A stretch of 64,000 bases of DNA, from contig NZ_JBHTJN010000001.1 in the NCBI RefSeq assembly GCF_042675725.1, positions 62,001-126,000 on the forward strand, in the 5' to 3' direction. Below the pieces are notes generated by a model. The model did not search any database. It was not told where the DNA came from and saw only the letters and a list, made by a program, of their open reading frames with translations. A program made the position numbers and the translations under genes. Positions within the stretch are counted from its first letter, which is position 1. Every line of letters begins with the position of its first letter. Positions 18,398 to 26,718 of the stretch are shown here, piece by piece. The DNA comes from Seminibacterium arietis (GTDB lineage Bacteria > Pseudomonadota > Gammaproteobacteria > Enterobacterales > Pasteurellaceae).

Positions 18398-18679
18398 ATG
18401 GCGAAACAAGATGCTGACTGTATAACGTTGGATCTGTTCGCTGACACAAAAAAAGTGGGACGTCCCAAAACGAATCCGTTGCCCCGAGATCAGCAAATTC
18501 GGATAAATAAACGCAATCAACTCAAGCGAGATAAATCTAGTGGTTTAAAACGGATAGAGTTAAAATTACATACGGATTTAGTTCAACAAATAGAACATTT
18601 AGCGGCAATTCGATGTGTCAGACGTTCAGAGTTAATTGAAACGATTTTACAAGATTATTTTAATATAAAGGAAATATAA
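18398..18679 (+). CDS. ybfE: YbfE-like ribbon-helix-helix protein
   Basis: A 93-residue cytosolic protein close to E. coli YbfE, including the LDLFAD start, the RPKTNPL stretch and INKRNQLKRDK. The C-terminal half, LKLHTDLVQQIEHLAAIRCVRRSELIETILQDYF, has the form of a ribbon-helix-helix DNA-binding domain. In E. coli the gene is in the LexA regulon; I found no CTGT-N8-ACAG operator in the 110 bp upstream here. It precedes fldA by 9 bp. Its role is unknown. Confidence 0.88.
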   Translation: MAKQDADCITLDLFADTKKVGRPKTNPLPRDQQIRINKRNQLKRDKSSGLKRIELKLHTDLVQQIEHLAAIRCVRRSELIETILQDYFNIKEI

Positions 18680-18688
18680 GGGAATAAA

Positions 18689-19216
18689 ATGGCTGTTGTC
18701 GGTTTATTTTATGGTAGTGATACAGGCAATACAGAAAACGTTGCCAAAATTATTCAAAAACAATTAGGTGCGGATATTGTAGATATACGCGACATTGCAA
18801 AAAGTACAAAAGAAGATATTGAATCTTATGATTTTCTAATATTTGGTATTCCTACTTGGTATTATGGCGAAGCACAATGCGATTGGGATGATTTTTTTCC
18901 AACGTTAGAAGAAATCGATTTTACTGATAAATTGGTTGCTATTTTTGGTTGCGGAGACCAAGAAGATTATGCTGAATATTTTTGTGACGCTATGGGTAAT
19001 ATTCGTGATATTGTTGAACCAAAAGGGGCGATTATTGTTGGGCATTGGTCAACTGAGGGTTATCATTTTGAGTCTTCGCAAGCGTTAGTTGACGATAATA
19101 CTTTTGTTGGTCTTTGTATTGATGAAGATCGCCAACCTGAATTAACCGCAATGCGTATAGAAAAATGGCTTAAACAAGTTTACGATGAAATGTGCCTAGC
19201 ACAAGTAATTGAATAA
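18689..19216 (+). CDS. fldA: Flavodoxin I
   Basis: Low-potential FMN electron carrier of 175 residues, serving activation of enzymes such as anaerobic reductases and biotin and methionine synthesis enzymes. The FMN phosphate loop GSDTGNTENVA (9-19) and the aromatic-rich WYYGEAQCDWDDF loop are present, and the long-chain flavodoxin insertion (near VGHWSTEGYHFESSQ) is seen. AAGGGA precedes the ATG by six nt. Between ybfE and fur, likely one operon. Confidence 0.97.
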   Translation: MAVVGLFYGSDTGNTENVAKIIQKQLGADIVDIRDIAKSTKEDIESYDFLIFGIPTWYYGEAQCDWDDFFPTLEEIDFTDKLVAIFGCGDQEDYAEYFCDAMGNIRDIVEPKGAIIVGHWSTEGYHFESSQALVDDNTFVGLCIDEDRQPELTAMRIEKWLKQVYDEMCLAQVIE

Positions 19217-19244
19217 CAGTCAAATATCCAAATGGGGAATCCAT

Positions 19245-19691
19245 ATGTCTGAAGAAAACATCAAAATACTAAAAAAAGCTGGGCTGAAAATTACTGAACC
19301 TCGCTTGACAATTTTAGCGTTAATGCAAGAAAACAAGATCTCTCACTTTTCTGCCGAGGATGTGTATAAGTTGTTACTTGAGCGTGGTTCTGATATTGGA
19401 TTAGCTACAGTTTATCGTGTACTAAATCAATTTGATGAAGCTAATATATTGATTCGTCATAATTTTGAAGGAAATAAATCTGTATTTGAATTAGCCCCTG
19501 CTGAACATCATGATCATATTATTTGTGTTGATTGCGGTAAAGTTTTCGAATTTAATGACAAAATTATCGAAAAACGACAACGAGAAATTAGTGAGGAACA
19601 TGGTATTCAATTAAAAACTCACAGCTTATATTTATACGGAAAATGTAGTAACATTCATGACTGTGATGAAAATTCAAATAATAAGAAATAA
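19245..19691 (+). CDS. fur: Ferric uptake regulator
   Basis: Iron-responsive transcription repressor of 148 residues. An N-terminal winged helix (AGLKITEPRLTILALM and the recognition helix with ATVYRVLNQF) is followed by the metal-binding dimer domain with HHDHIICVDCGKV; C-terminal cysteines (GKCSNIHDC) complete a structural zinc site. The ATG at 19245 has GGGGA six nt upstream; earlier in-frame codons lie before a usual Fur N-terminus. Fur normally controls iron uptake genes and itself; I saw no clear Fur box in the upstream operon region. Confidence 0.98.
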   Translation: MSEENIKILKKAGLKITEPRLTILALMQENKISHFSAEDVYKLLLERGSDIGLATVYRVLNQFDEANILIRHNFEGNKSVFELAPAEHHDHIICVDCGKVFEFNDKIIEKRQREISEEHGIQLKTHSLYLYGKCSNIHDCDENSNNKK

Positions 19692-19695
19692 TATT

Positions 19696-19728
19696 AAAAA
19701 ACACCGCACTTTTTATGTGGTGTTTTTT
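19696..19728. terminator. Terminator between fur and ubiG
   Basis: AAAAAACACC (19696-19705) and GGTGTTTTTT (19719-19728) form a 10-bp stem whose A and T runs serve both strands. The loop carries most of an uptake signal (CCGCACTTTT). Confidence 0.9.
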
Positions 19729-19741
19729 ATTTTTAATAGAC

Positions 19742-20503
19742 TTAGCTTTTCTTAAAAGTTGCAATATAGTTAGCACTTACATCATCATTAAACCAAAAGC
19801 GACCTAAAAAAGGATTATAATGATAACCGCACATGTCCTGACAATGTAATCCCGCTTCATCGCTCCACCGTAATAATTCTGAAGGTCTGATGAATTTATC
19901 ATAATCGTGCGTCCCCTTTGGCAATAGTTTTAAAATATATTCAGCTCCTAATACTACTAATGCCCATGCTTTAAAAGTGCGATTTATTGTAGAAAAAAAC
20001 AACACGCCATCAGTTTTTAACAAAGCTTGACAGCTTGTTATAATTGAAACTGGATCAGGTACATGCTCAAGCATTTCCATACAAGTGATTACATCAAATT
20101 TTTCTGCTTTCTTCGCTTCTACAAGTGCGGTATGTTTTTGCAAAAAATCTTCAATTGTACTCTGTTGATAATCAATAGCTAAACTACTTTCTTTAGCATG
20201 CATTTTGGCTACTTCAAGAGGAGCAATTGACATATCAATTCCCGTTACTTTTGCTCCTTGTTTTGCCATGCTTTCAGATAAAATACCGCCACCACAGCCG
20301 ACATCAAGTACATTTTTAGCGAATAATCCATTAGACTGATCAAGAATATATTGTAATCTCAAGGGATTAAGTTGATGAATAGGCTTAAAATCACCGTTAG
20401 GATCCCACCAAGTTATTGCCATTTTTTCAAACTTATTTAATTCATTTTGATCAAAATTTTGCATTTTTATTTCTACCCTACAACAAGTTGTTAAACCTAA
20501 CAT
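19742..20503 (-). CDS. ubiG: Ubiquinone biosynthesis O-methyltransferase
   Basis: SAM-dependent enzyme for both O-methylation steps of ubiquinone synthesis. The Rossmann core has VLDVGCGGGILSE as motif I and an acidic GIDMS strand; the C-terminal half (ALLKTDGVLFFSTINRT, GTHDYDKFIRPSEL) is typical UbiG. The start is ambiguous. Family proteins begin near MQNFDQNELNKFEKMA (ATG at 20464), but the only strong ribosome binding site, AGGAG with 7-nt spacing, serves the ATG at 20503, adding 13 residues. I report the longer form. Divergent from gyrA. Confidence 0.93.
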   Translation of the reverse strand: MLGLTTCCRVEIKMQNFDQNELNKFEKMAITWWDPNGDFKPIHQLNPLRLQYILDQSNGLFAKNVLDVGCGGGILSESMAKQGAKVTGIDMSIAPLEVAKMHAKESSLAIDYQQSTIEDFLQKHTALVEAKKAEKFDVITCMEMLEHVPDPVSIITSCQALLKTDGVLFFSTINRTFKAWALVVLGAEYILKLLPKGTHDYDKFIRPSELLRWSDEAGLHCQDMCGYHYNPFLGRFWFNDDVSANYIATFKKS

Positions 20504-20552
20504 AAATTAACTCCTATTATTCCCTAATTACAGCAAAAATTCACTATAAAAT

Positions 20553-20581
20553 TAGAGCTATATAGGAAATTATGCTATAAT
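20553..20581 (+). promoter_or_regulatory. Probable gyrA promoter with extended -10
   Basis: TGCTATAAT at 20573-20581 is a consensus -10 with the TG extension, 36 bp before the gyrA start. The -35 region is weak, as is common for extended -10 promoters. Confidence 0.6.
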
Positions 20582-20616
20582 CTGTGCAGTTTTTGTATGT
20601 ACTTAGGAAATTATAA

Positions 20617-23247
20617 ATGACTAATTTAGTCTCAAATGTTACCCCTGTCAGTATTGAAGAAGAATTAAAATCCTCTTACCTTGATTATGCAATGTCCGTA
20701 ATTGTTGGTCGTGCTTTGCCAGACGTACGAGACGGCTTAAAACCTGTACACCGTCGAGTTCTTTTTTCCATGGATCGCAGCAATATTGTTTATAATAAAT
20801 CTCATGTAAAATCAGCCCGTGTAGTAGGCGATGTTATTGGTAAATATCATCCTCATGGTGATAGTGCAGTATATGAAACTATCGTCCGCATGGCACAGCC
20901 TTTTTCAATGCGTTATACTTTAGTAGATGGACAAGGTAACTTTGGTTCTATTGATGGCGATTCTGCTGCTGCAATGCGTTATACTGAAGTACGCATGGAA
21001 AAAATCACACAAGAATTATTAACTGACCTTGATAAAGAAACTGTGGATTATTCTCCAAACTATGATGGTAAAGAGATGATTCCTGATGTTCTACCAACAA
21101 AAATTCCTGCTCTTTTAGTAAACGGTTCATCAGGAATTGCCGTAGGTATGGCAACTAACATTCCTCCTCATAATTTAGGTGAAGTATTAAATGGCTGTTT
21201 AGCATATATTGATAATGAACAGATCACTATCGAAGAATTAATGCAATATATTCCAGGTCCTGATTTTCCAACTGCCGCATTAATTAATGGTCGTAAAGGT
21301 ATTGAAGATGCTTATCGTACAGGACGAGGTAAAATTTATTTACGAGCTAAAGCAGAGGTTGAGACTAATGACAAAGGTCGTGAAACTATCGTTGTCACAG
21401 AAATTCCCTACCAAGTAAATAAGGCTAAATTAGTAGAAAAAATTGGTGAGCTAGCTCGTGAGAAAAAAATTGAAGGAATCAGTAGCGTACTTGATGTATC
21501 TAGTAAAGAAGGACTTCGGATTGAAATCGAAATAAAACGAGATGCTGTAGGTGAAGTAGTATTAAATAATTTATATGCTTTAACTCAAATGCAAATCACT
21601 TTTGGGATTAACATGGTTGCCTTAGATAAAGGTCAACCAAGACTGTTTACACTTAAACAAATTATCGAAGCTTTTATCAAGCATCGCCGTGAAGTAGTAA
21701 CTCGTCGCACTATTTTTGAATTACGTAAAGCTCGCGAAAGAGCCCACATTTTAGAAGGTTTAGCTATTGCTCTAGCCAATATTGATCCTGTAATAGAATT
21801 AATTAGAACCTCTAAAACTGCTGATGAAGCAAGACAAGAATTGCTCTCTCGTGGTTGGAAATTAGGTAATGTTCAAGCTATGTTAGAAGCTTCAGGTATA
21901 GAGAGTTCTCGTCCTGATGATTTACCAGACCATCTTGGATTACAAGAAGAACAATATTATCTTTCTGAACAACAAGCAAATGCTATTTTAGATTTACGCT
22001 TACAACGTCTGACTGGTTTAGAGCATGAGAAGATTGTAAATGAATATCAAGAAATTTTAGTAGAAATCTCCGCACTTTTAAACATTTTAAATAATAGTGA
22101 ACGTCTAAGAGAGGTTATGCGAGAAGAGCTAGAGCGAGTTAAAACAGAATTTAATGATGCTCGTCGTACTGAGATTACTATTGATTCCAGTGATATTAAT
22201 TTAGAAGATCTCATCGCACAAGAAGACGTTGTTGTGACGCTGTCTCATGAAGGGTATGTAAAATATCAACCGCTTACTGATTATGAAGCTCAACGTCGTG
22301 GTGGAAAAGGTAAATCAGCAACTAAAATGAAAGAAGAAGATTTTATCGAACGTCTATTAGTTGCTAATACTCACGATACTATTCTGTGTTTTTCTAGCCG
22401 AGGTAGATTATATTGGTTAAAAGTCTATCAGTTACCGCAAGCTAGTCGCAATGCAAGGGGACGACCTATTGTCAATATTTTACCACTAGAAGAAAATGAA
22501 CGTATCACGGCGATTCTACCTGTTACTGCTTATGAAGAAAATAAATATATCCTTATGGCGACTGCTGGTGGTATTGTGAAGAAAACTGCACTTACGGAAT
22601 TTAGTCGCCCTCGTGCAAATGGTATCATCGCAGTAAATTTACGAGATGAGGATGAACTCATCGGTGTCGATATTACTAATGGTGATGATGAAATAATGCT
22701 ATTCTCCTCTCAAGGTAGAGTTGTTCGCTTCAATGAAACTGCAGTAAGAGCAATGGGACGTAATGCTACTGGAGTACGAGGTATGAAACTTGCCTTAACT
22801 TCTGAAGTATCTGATGATGAAACCGAGATAGAAGATATATCTGATGAAAATGAACACTCTACTGTTGATTTAACTATTGATAAGATTGTTTCACTAGTTA
22901 TACCAAAAGAACAAGGCACAATATTAACAGTGACTCAAAATGGTTATGGCAAGTGTACGCAACTCACTGAGTATCCTACCAAATCTCGTAACACTAAGGG
23001 CGTTATTTCGATTAAAGTTAGTGAACGAAACGGTAAAGTTGTTGCGGCTGTTCAAGTAACAGAGGCAGATCAAATCATGCTGATTACTGATGCTGGCACT
23101 TTGGTAAGAACACGAGTGAATGAAATTAGCGTTGTAGGACGTAATACTCAAGGTGTACGTTTGATTCGAACAGCCGAAAATGAGCAAGTAGTCAGCATTG
23201 AGCGAATCTGTGATGCTGATGAAGGAACGCAAACTGATACTGAATAA
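20617..23247 (+). CDS. gyrA: DNA gyrase subunit A
   Basis: Breakage-reunion subunit of the type II topoisomerase that introduces negative supercoils. The 876-residue protein has the winged-helix catalytic region with active Tyr122 (AMRYTEVR), a long coiled-coil arm, and the C-terminal beta-pinwheel with the GyrA box QRRGGKG that wraps DNA. The quinolone-determining region reads GDSAVYETIV: Ser83 is wild type, while position 87 is Glu where E. coli and most gammaproteobacteria have Asp. This could be natural variation or a substitution with mild quinolone effect. The acidic stretch around ISDENEHSTVD sits within the pinwheel domain. Confidence 0.99.
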   Translation: MTNLVSNVTPVSIEEELKSSYLDYAMSVIVGRALPDVRDGLKPVHRRVLFSMDRSNIVYNKSHVKSARVVGDVIGKYHPHGDSAVYETIVRMAQPFSMRYTLVDGQGNFGSIDGDSAAAMRYTEVRMEKITQELLTDLDKETVDYSPNYDGKEMIPDVLPTKIPALLVNGSSGIAVGMATNIPPHNLGEVLNGCLAYIDNEQITIEELMQYIPGPDFPTAALINGRKGIEDAYRTGRGKIYLRAKAEVETNDKGRETIVVTEIPYQVNKAKLVEKIGELAREKKIEGISSVLDVSSKEGLRIEIEIKRDAVGEVVLNNLYALTQMQITFGINMVALDKGQPRLFTLKQIIEAFIKHRREVVTRRTIFELRKARERAHILEGLAIALANIDPVIELIRTSKTADEARQELLSRGWKLGNVQAMLEASGIESSRPDDLPDHLGLQEEQYYLSEQQANAILDLRLQRLTGLEHEKIVNEYQEILVEISALLNILNNSERLREVMREELERVKTEFNDARRTEITIDSSDINLEDLIAQEDVVVTLSHEGYVKYQPLTDYEAQRRGGKGKSATKMKEEDFIERLLVANTHDTILCFSSRGRLYWLKVYQLPQASRNARGRPIVNILPLEENERITAILPVTAYEENKYILMATAGGIVKKTALTEFSRPRANGIIAVNLRDEDELIGVDITNGDDEIMLFSSQGRVVRFNETAVRAMGRNATGVRGMKLALTSEVSDDETEIEDISDENEHSTVDLTIDKIVSLVIPKEQGTILTVTQNGYGKCTQLTEYPTKSRNTKGVISIKVSERNGKVVAAVQVTEADQIMLITDAGTLVRTRVNEISVVGRNTQGVRLIRTAENEQVVSIERICDADEGTQTDTE

Positions 23248-23253
23248 TGATTC

Positions 23254-23276
23254 AGTGGATTATTAGATAATCTACT
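23254..23276 (+). terminator. Hairpin after gyrA
   Basis: AGTGGATTAT (23254-23263) pairs with ATAATCTACT (23267-23276), ten pairs with one G-T, across a 3-nt loop just after the gyrA stop. The U-tract is poor, so it may stabilise the 3' end rather than terminate. Confidence 0.45.
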
Positions 23277-23436
23277 AATCTAAAAATAAAAAATTAGATC
23301 CGCAATGATGTAAGTACGGGTTACTACGACCACTCAGTATGTTGGCTTAAAACAGCATACAATAAGTGTGTTTACAGTCTGACAAAATCTTGCTAAAGTG
23401 CGGTCTGATTTTGAGTCCAATGTTAAGGAAAAACAG

Positions 23437-24390
23437 ATGAACCAAGAATACTTAGATTTCGAATTACCAATTGCGGAACTTGAAGCAAAAATTGAATCCT
23501 TACGTTCTGTAGCTGAACAAGATGAAAAAATCAATCTTGATGATGAAATTACTCGATTGCAGAAAAAAGCAGCTGAATTAACTCAAAAGACTTTTGCTAA
23601 TTTAGATGCGTGGCAAGTTGCACGTATGGCTCGTCACCCAAATCGCCCTTATACACTGGATTACATTGAATATATTTTCACTGAATTTCAGGAACTTTGT
23701 GGTGATCGTAGTTTTGCTGATGACAAAGCAATCATTGGCGGTTTAGCTCGTTTAGATGGTAAGCCAGTAATGGTTATTGGTCATCAAAAGGGACGTAATG
23801 TAAAAGAAAAAGTTATGCGAAATTTTGGCATGCCTGCCCCTGAAGGTTATCGCAAAGCTCTACGTCTAATGGAAATGGCTCAACGATTTAATCTACCGAT
23901 TATTACTTTTATTGATACGCCTGGAGCCTACCCTGGTGTTGGAGCAGAAGAAAGAGGACAATCAGAAGCTATTGCTCGTAATTTACGTGAAATGTCAACT
24001 TTAACTGTGCCTGTGATTTGTACTGTCATTGGTGAAGGCGGTTCAGGTGGTGCATTAGCTATTGGTGTCGGAGACAAAGTTAATATGTTGCAATATAGTA
24101 CTTATTCTGTCATTTCTCCCGAAGGTTGTGCTTCAATTTTATGGAAAAGTGCAGAAAAAGCATCTACTGCTGCTGAAGTCATGGGCTTAACAGCAGATCG
24201 CTTAAAAAAATTAAAACTGATCGATAATATTGTTCCTGAGCCTTTAGGTGGTGCTCATCGCAACTACAGAGAAATGGCAAATAATTTAAAACACAGACTC
24301 TTGGAAGATTTAGCTGAATTATCTCTGTTAGATCAAGAGCATTTATTAGATCGACGTTATAAACGATTAATGAATTATGGTTATTGTTAA
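23437..24390 (+). CDS. accA: Acetyl-CoA carboxylase carboxyltransferase subunit alpha
   Basis: Pairs with AccD to move the carboxyl group from biotin to acetyl-CoA, the first step of fatty acid synthesis. The 317-residue protein has the crotonase-like core with FIDTPGAYPGVGAEERGQSE and VIGEGGSGGALAIG, and the C-terminal RRYKRLMNYGYC end matches E. coli AccA. The ATG at 23437 has AAGGAA about seven nt upstream. An uptake signal lies just before the gene (23396-23404). The 190 bp between gyrA and accA hold the gyrA hairpin and presumably the accA promoter. Confidence 0.98.
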   Translation: MNQEYLDFELPIAELEAKIESLRSVAEQDEKINLDDEITRLQKKAAELTQKTFANLDAWQVARMARHPNRPYTLDYIEYIFTEFQELCGDRSFADDKAIIGGLARLDGKPVMVIGHQKGRNVKEKVMRNFGMPAPEGYRKALRLMEMAQRFNLPIITFIDTPGAYPGVGAEERGQSEAIARNLREMSTLTVPVICTVIGEGGSGGALAIGVGDKVNMLQYSTYSVISPEGCASILWKSAEKASTAAEVMGLTADRLKKLKLIDNIVPEPLGGAHRNYREMANNLKHRLLEDLAELSLLDQEHLLDRRYKRLMNYGYC

Positions 24391-24397
24391 ACCATAT

Positions 24398-24430
24398 AAA
24401 AAAAGAGCGGTTTATAATCGCTTTTTTTTA
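24398..24430 (+). terminator. Terminator after accA
   Basis: AGCG (24405-24408) and CGCT (24419-24422) inside a poly-A and poly-T frame form a stem that ends in eight T. It sits eight bases after the accA stop. Confidence 0.8.
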
Positions 24431-24473
24431 TGTAGCATCCCTATATTAATTAAAATTTATTAGAGGCAATTAA

Positions 24474-25334
24474 ATGAAAAATATTCTTTCTATTCAATCA
24501 CATGTAGTTTATGGCTATGCAGGAAATAAATCAGCTACTTTTCCAATGCAATTACTCGGCATAGATGTGTGGGCATTAAATACAGTACAATTTTCTAATC
24601 ATACTCAATATACTAAATGGACAGGCATGGTTATCCCTAAAGAACAAATTGGCAAAATCGTGCGAGGAATTGACAATATCGGACAACTAAAAAATTGCAA
24701 TGCTATTGTTTCTGGCTATATTGGTGCAGCAGACCAAGTAGATGAAATTGTGAATGCTGTTCGTTATATTAAACAATGTAATCCTAATGCTATTTATTTA
24801 TGTGATCCTGTGATGGGACATCCTGATAAAGGCTGTATTGTTGCTGATGGTGTTAAAGAGGGATTAATTGAAATTGCAATGCCCCATGCAGATATTATGA
24901 CCCCAAACTTAGTTGAATTACGTGAACTTAGCGGGCTAGCTGTAGAAAACTTCGATCAGGCGATTAATGCAGTCAAGACAATATTAACTAAAGGTCCTAA
25001 AAAAGTGCTTGTTAAACACCTAAGTAAAGTAGGTAAAAATGCAGATCAATTTGAAATGTTACTAGCAAATCAACACGGTATTTGGCATATCACTCGCCCA
25101 CTACACCATTTTGCTAAAGAACCTGTTGGCGTGGGCGATCTAACAGCGGGATTATTTATTGCCAATTTATTAAATGGTAAATCTGATCTAGAAGCCTTTG
25201 AACATACTGCTAATGCAGTTAATGATGTAATGAATATCACTCAACAAGCAAACAGCTACGAATTACAGATCATCGCCGCAAGAGAACTTATCGTTAATCC
25301 TAAAAGTTCATTTAATGCAGTGAAAATAGGCTGA
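24474..25334 (+). CDS. pdxY: Pyridoxal kinase
   Basis: Phosphorylates pyridoxal to pyridoxal 5'-phosphate in vitamin B6 salvage. The 286-residue protein shows the ribokinase-like fold with the N-terminal SIQSHVVYGYAGN substrate loop, DPVMGHPDKG (111-120) and the anion-hole GVGD (219-222) with catalytic Asp222. AGAGG lies near the ATG. The family separates PdxY from PdxK by active-site lid residues; the close match to E. coli PdxY over the whole length decides the call. It precedes tilS by 32 bp. Confidence 0.95.
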   Translation: MKNILSIQSHVVYGYAGNKSATFPMQLLGIDVWALNTVQFSNHTQYTKWTGMVIPKEQIGKIVRGIDNIGQLKNCNAIVSGYIGAADQVDEIVNAVRYIKQCNPNAIYLCDPVMGHPDKGCIVADGVKEGLIEIAMPHADIMTPNLVELRELSGLAVENFDQAINAVKTILTKGPKKVLVKHLSKVGKNADQFEMLLANQHGIWHITRPLHHFAKEPVGVGDLTAGLFIANLLNGKSDLEAFEHTANAVNDVMNITQQANSYELQIIAARELIVNPKSSFNAVKIG

Positions 25335-25366
25335 TTTAAAAGTTATGTGGGGCTTATAAAGTATTT

Positions 25367-26677
25367 ATGATGACACTTTTTAATCACTTTGTACAACAAG
25401 TTGATTTATATTACTCAAAACAAATCCGTTTTTTTATTGGATTTAGTGGTGGGCTAGATTCTACCGTATTAGTATCTCTGTTTTCTGAGTTACAAAAAAT
25501 TCGACCACACATCCAAATTAAAGTGATACACATTCATCATGGATTAAGCCCCAATGCTGACAATTGGGCTTTTCATTGTCAACAAGTTTGTCACAACTTA
25601 GGCTTACCTTTTGAAGTACAACGAGTGCAAGTAAATAGTAAAGCAGGACTTGAAGCAGGAGCAAGAGAAGCCCGTTATCAAGCAATAAAAGAACATTTAC
25701 CGCCAACAGCAATTTTTGTGACTGCTCATCATTTACAAGACCAAACAGAAACTTTTTTTCTTGCGCTCAAACGAGGGAGTGGTCTACAGGGTTTAGGAGC
25801 AATGCAACCACAAAGTACTGTTTTTAACGTACCTGTTTTTCGTCCGCTATTGCCTTTCAGTCGCCAACAACTGTTAGAATACGCAAATAAATGCAACTTA
25901 ACTTGGATTGAAGACGAAAGTAATCAAAATAACTATTATGATCGTAATTTTTTACGTAACGAAATACTACCTCTTCTACGTCAGCGATGGTCGCATTTTG
26001 ATCAATCAGTACAGCGTTCAGCACAACATTGCATTGAACAACAACAATTGATCAACGAATTACTAGCAACTGAATTTCAACAACGTTTCAATAAAAATGA
26101 CCGCACTTTTGATGTAAACGGATTTACTCCGCAAGCAAAAACGAAACAAAATTTCTTATTGCGTCAATGGATTGCTCAATTTAATCTCACTATGCCTTCT
26201 GTTATTCAATTAGAACATATCAATCGTGATGTGATTTTTGCAGACTCAGATCGAAACCCAACTTATTACTTAGCACCTTATACAATTCGACGTTATCAAC
26301 AAACTTTATATCTTACTAAACCATTCGCTGATTTACGCCAAATACGATTAGAAATAAAACTAGACCAAAGGATCACGCTACCCGATCAACTCGGTTATAT
26401 AAAATTGCGAAAAAGCGAACCGCACTTTATTGCTTCTTGGACTCAAGTAAATCATCAGCAAATAGAACATAAGTTACCTATTACTAATCAGCCTATTGAA
26501 ATTCGTTTTACTTATGCAGGAAAAGTTCGCTCAAAAACAGGAATAAATCAAGATATAAAAAAATGTTGGCAACAACATAAAATTCCCCCATGGCAACGTC
26601 AACGAACTCCCCTAGTTTTCTATGGAAATACTTTCATCGCAGCATTGGGTTTATTTGAACAATATATTACAATTTAA
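25367..26677 (+). CDS. tilS: tRNA(Ile)-lysidine synthase
   Basis: Attaches lysine to C34 of the CAU-anticodon isoleucine tRNA so that it reads AUA. The N-terminal PP-loop SGGLDST (27-33) activates C34 with ATP; the middle helical domain and C-terminal tRNA-binding domain complete a normal 436-residue enzyme. Two adjacent ATGs (25367, 25370) are equally usable. Two uptake signals lie inside the coding region (26101 and 26420 regions). The next gene is the AT-rich DUF262 gene, 41 bp downstream and possibly cotranscribed from read-through. Confidence 0.96.
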   Translation: MMTLFNHFVQQVDLYYSKQIRFFIGFSGGLDSTVLVSLFSELQKIRPHIQIKVIHIHHGLSPNADNWAFHCQQVCHNLGLPFEVQRVQVNSKAGLEAGAREARYQAIKEHLPPTAIFVTAHHLQDQTETFFLALKRGSGLQGLGAMQPQSTVFNVPVFRPLLPFSRQQLLEYANKCNLTWIEDESNQNNYYDRNFLRNEILPLLRQRWSHFDQSVQRSAQHCIEQQQLINELLATEFQQRFNKNDRTFDVNGFTPQAKTKQNFLLRQWIAQFNLTMPSVIQLEHINRDVIFADSDRNPTYYLAPYTIRRYQQTLYLTKPFADLRQIRLEIKLDQRITLPDQLGYIKLRKSEPHFIASWTQVNHQQIEHKLPITNQPIEIRFTYAGKVRSKTGINQDIKKCWQQHKIPPWQRQRTPLVFYGNTFIAALGLFEQYITI

Positions 26678-26718
26678 ATCATAATCACTTAAATTAATAT
26701 AAAATGGTAAAAATATAA

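Noticed and set aside
18290..18400. LexA operator before ybfE
   Set aside because: No CTGT-N8-ACAG palindrome is present, although the E. coli gene is LexA-controlled.
23280..23400. Possible small RNA between gyrA and accA
   Set aside because: Inverted words (GTATG and CATAC) are short and no promoter plus terminator pair delimits a transcript.
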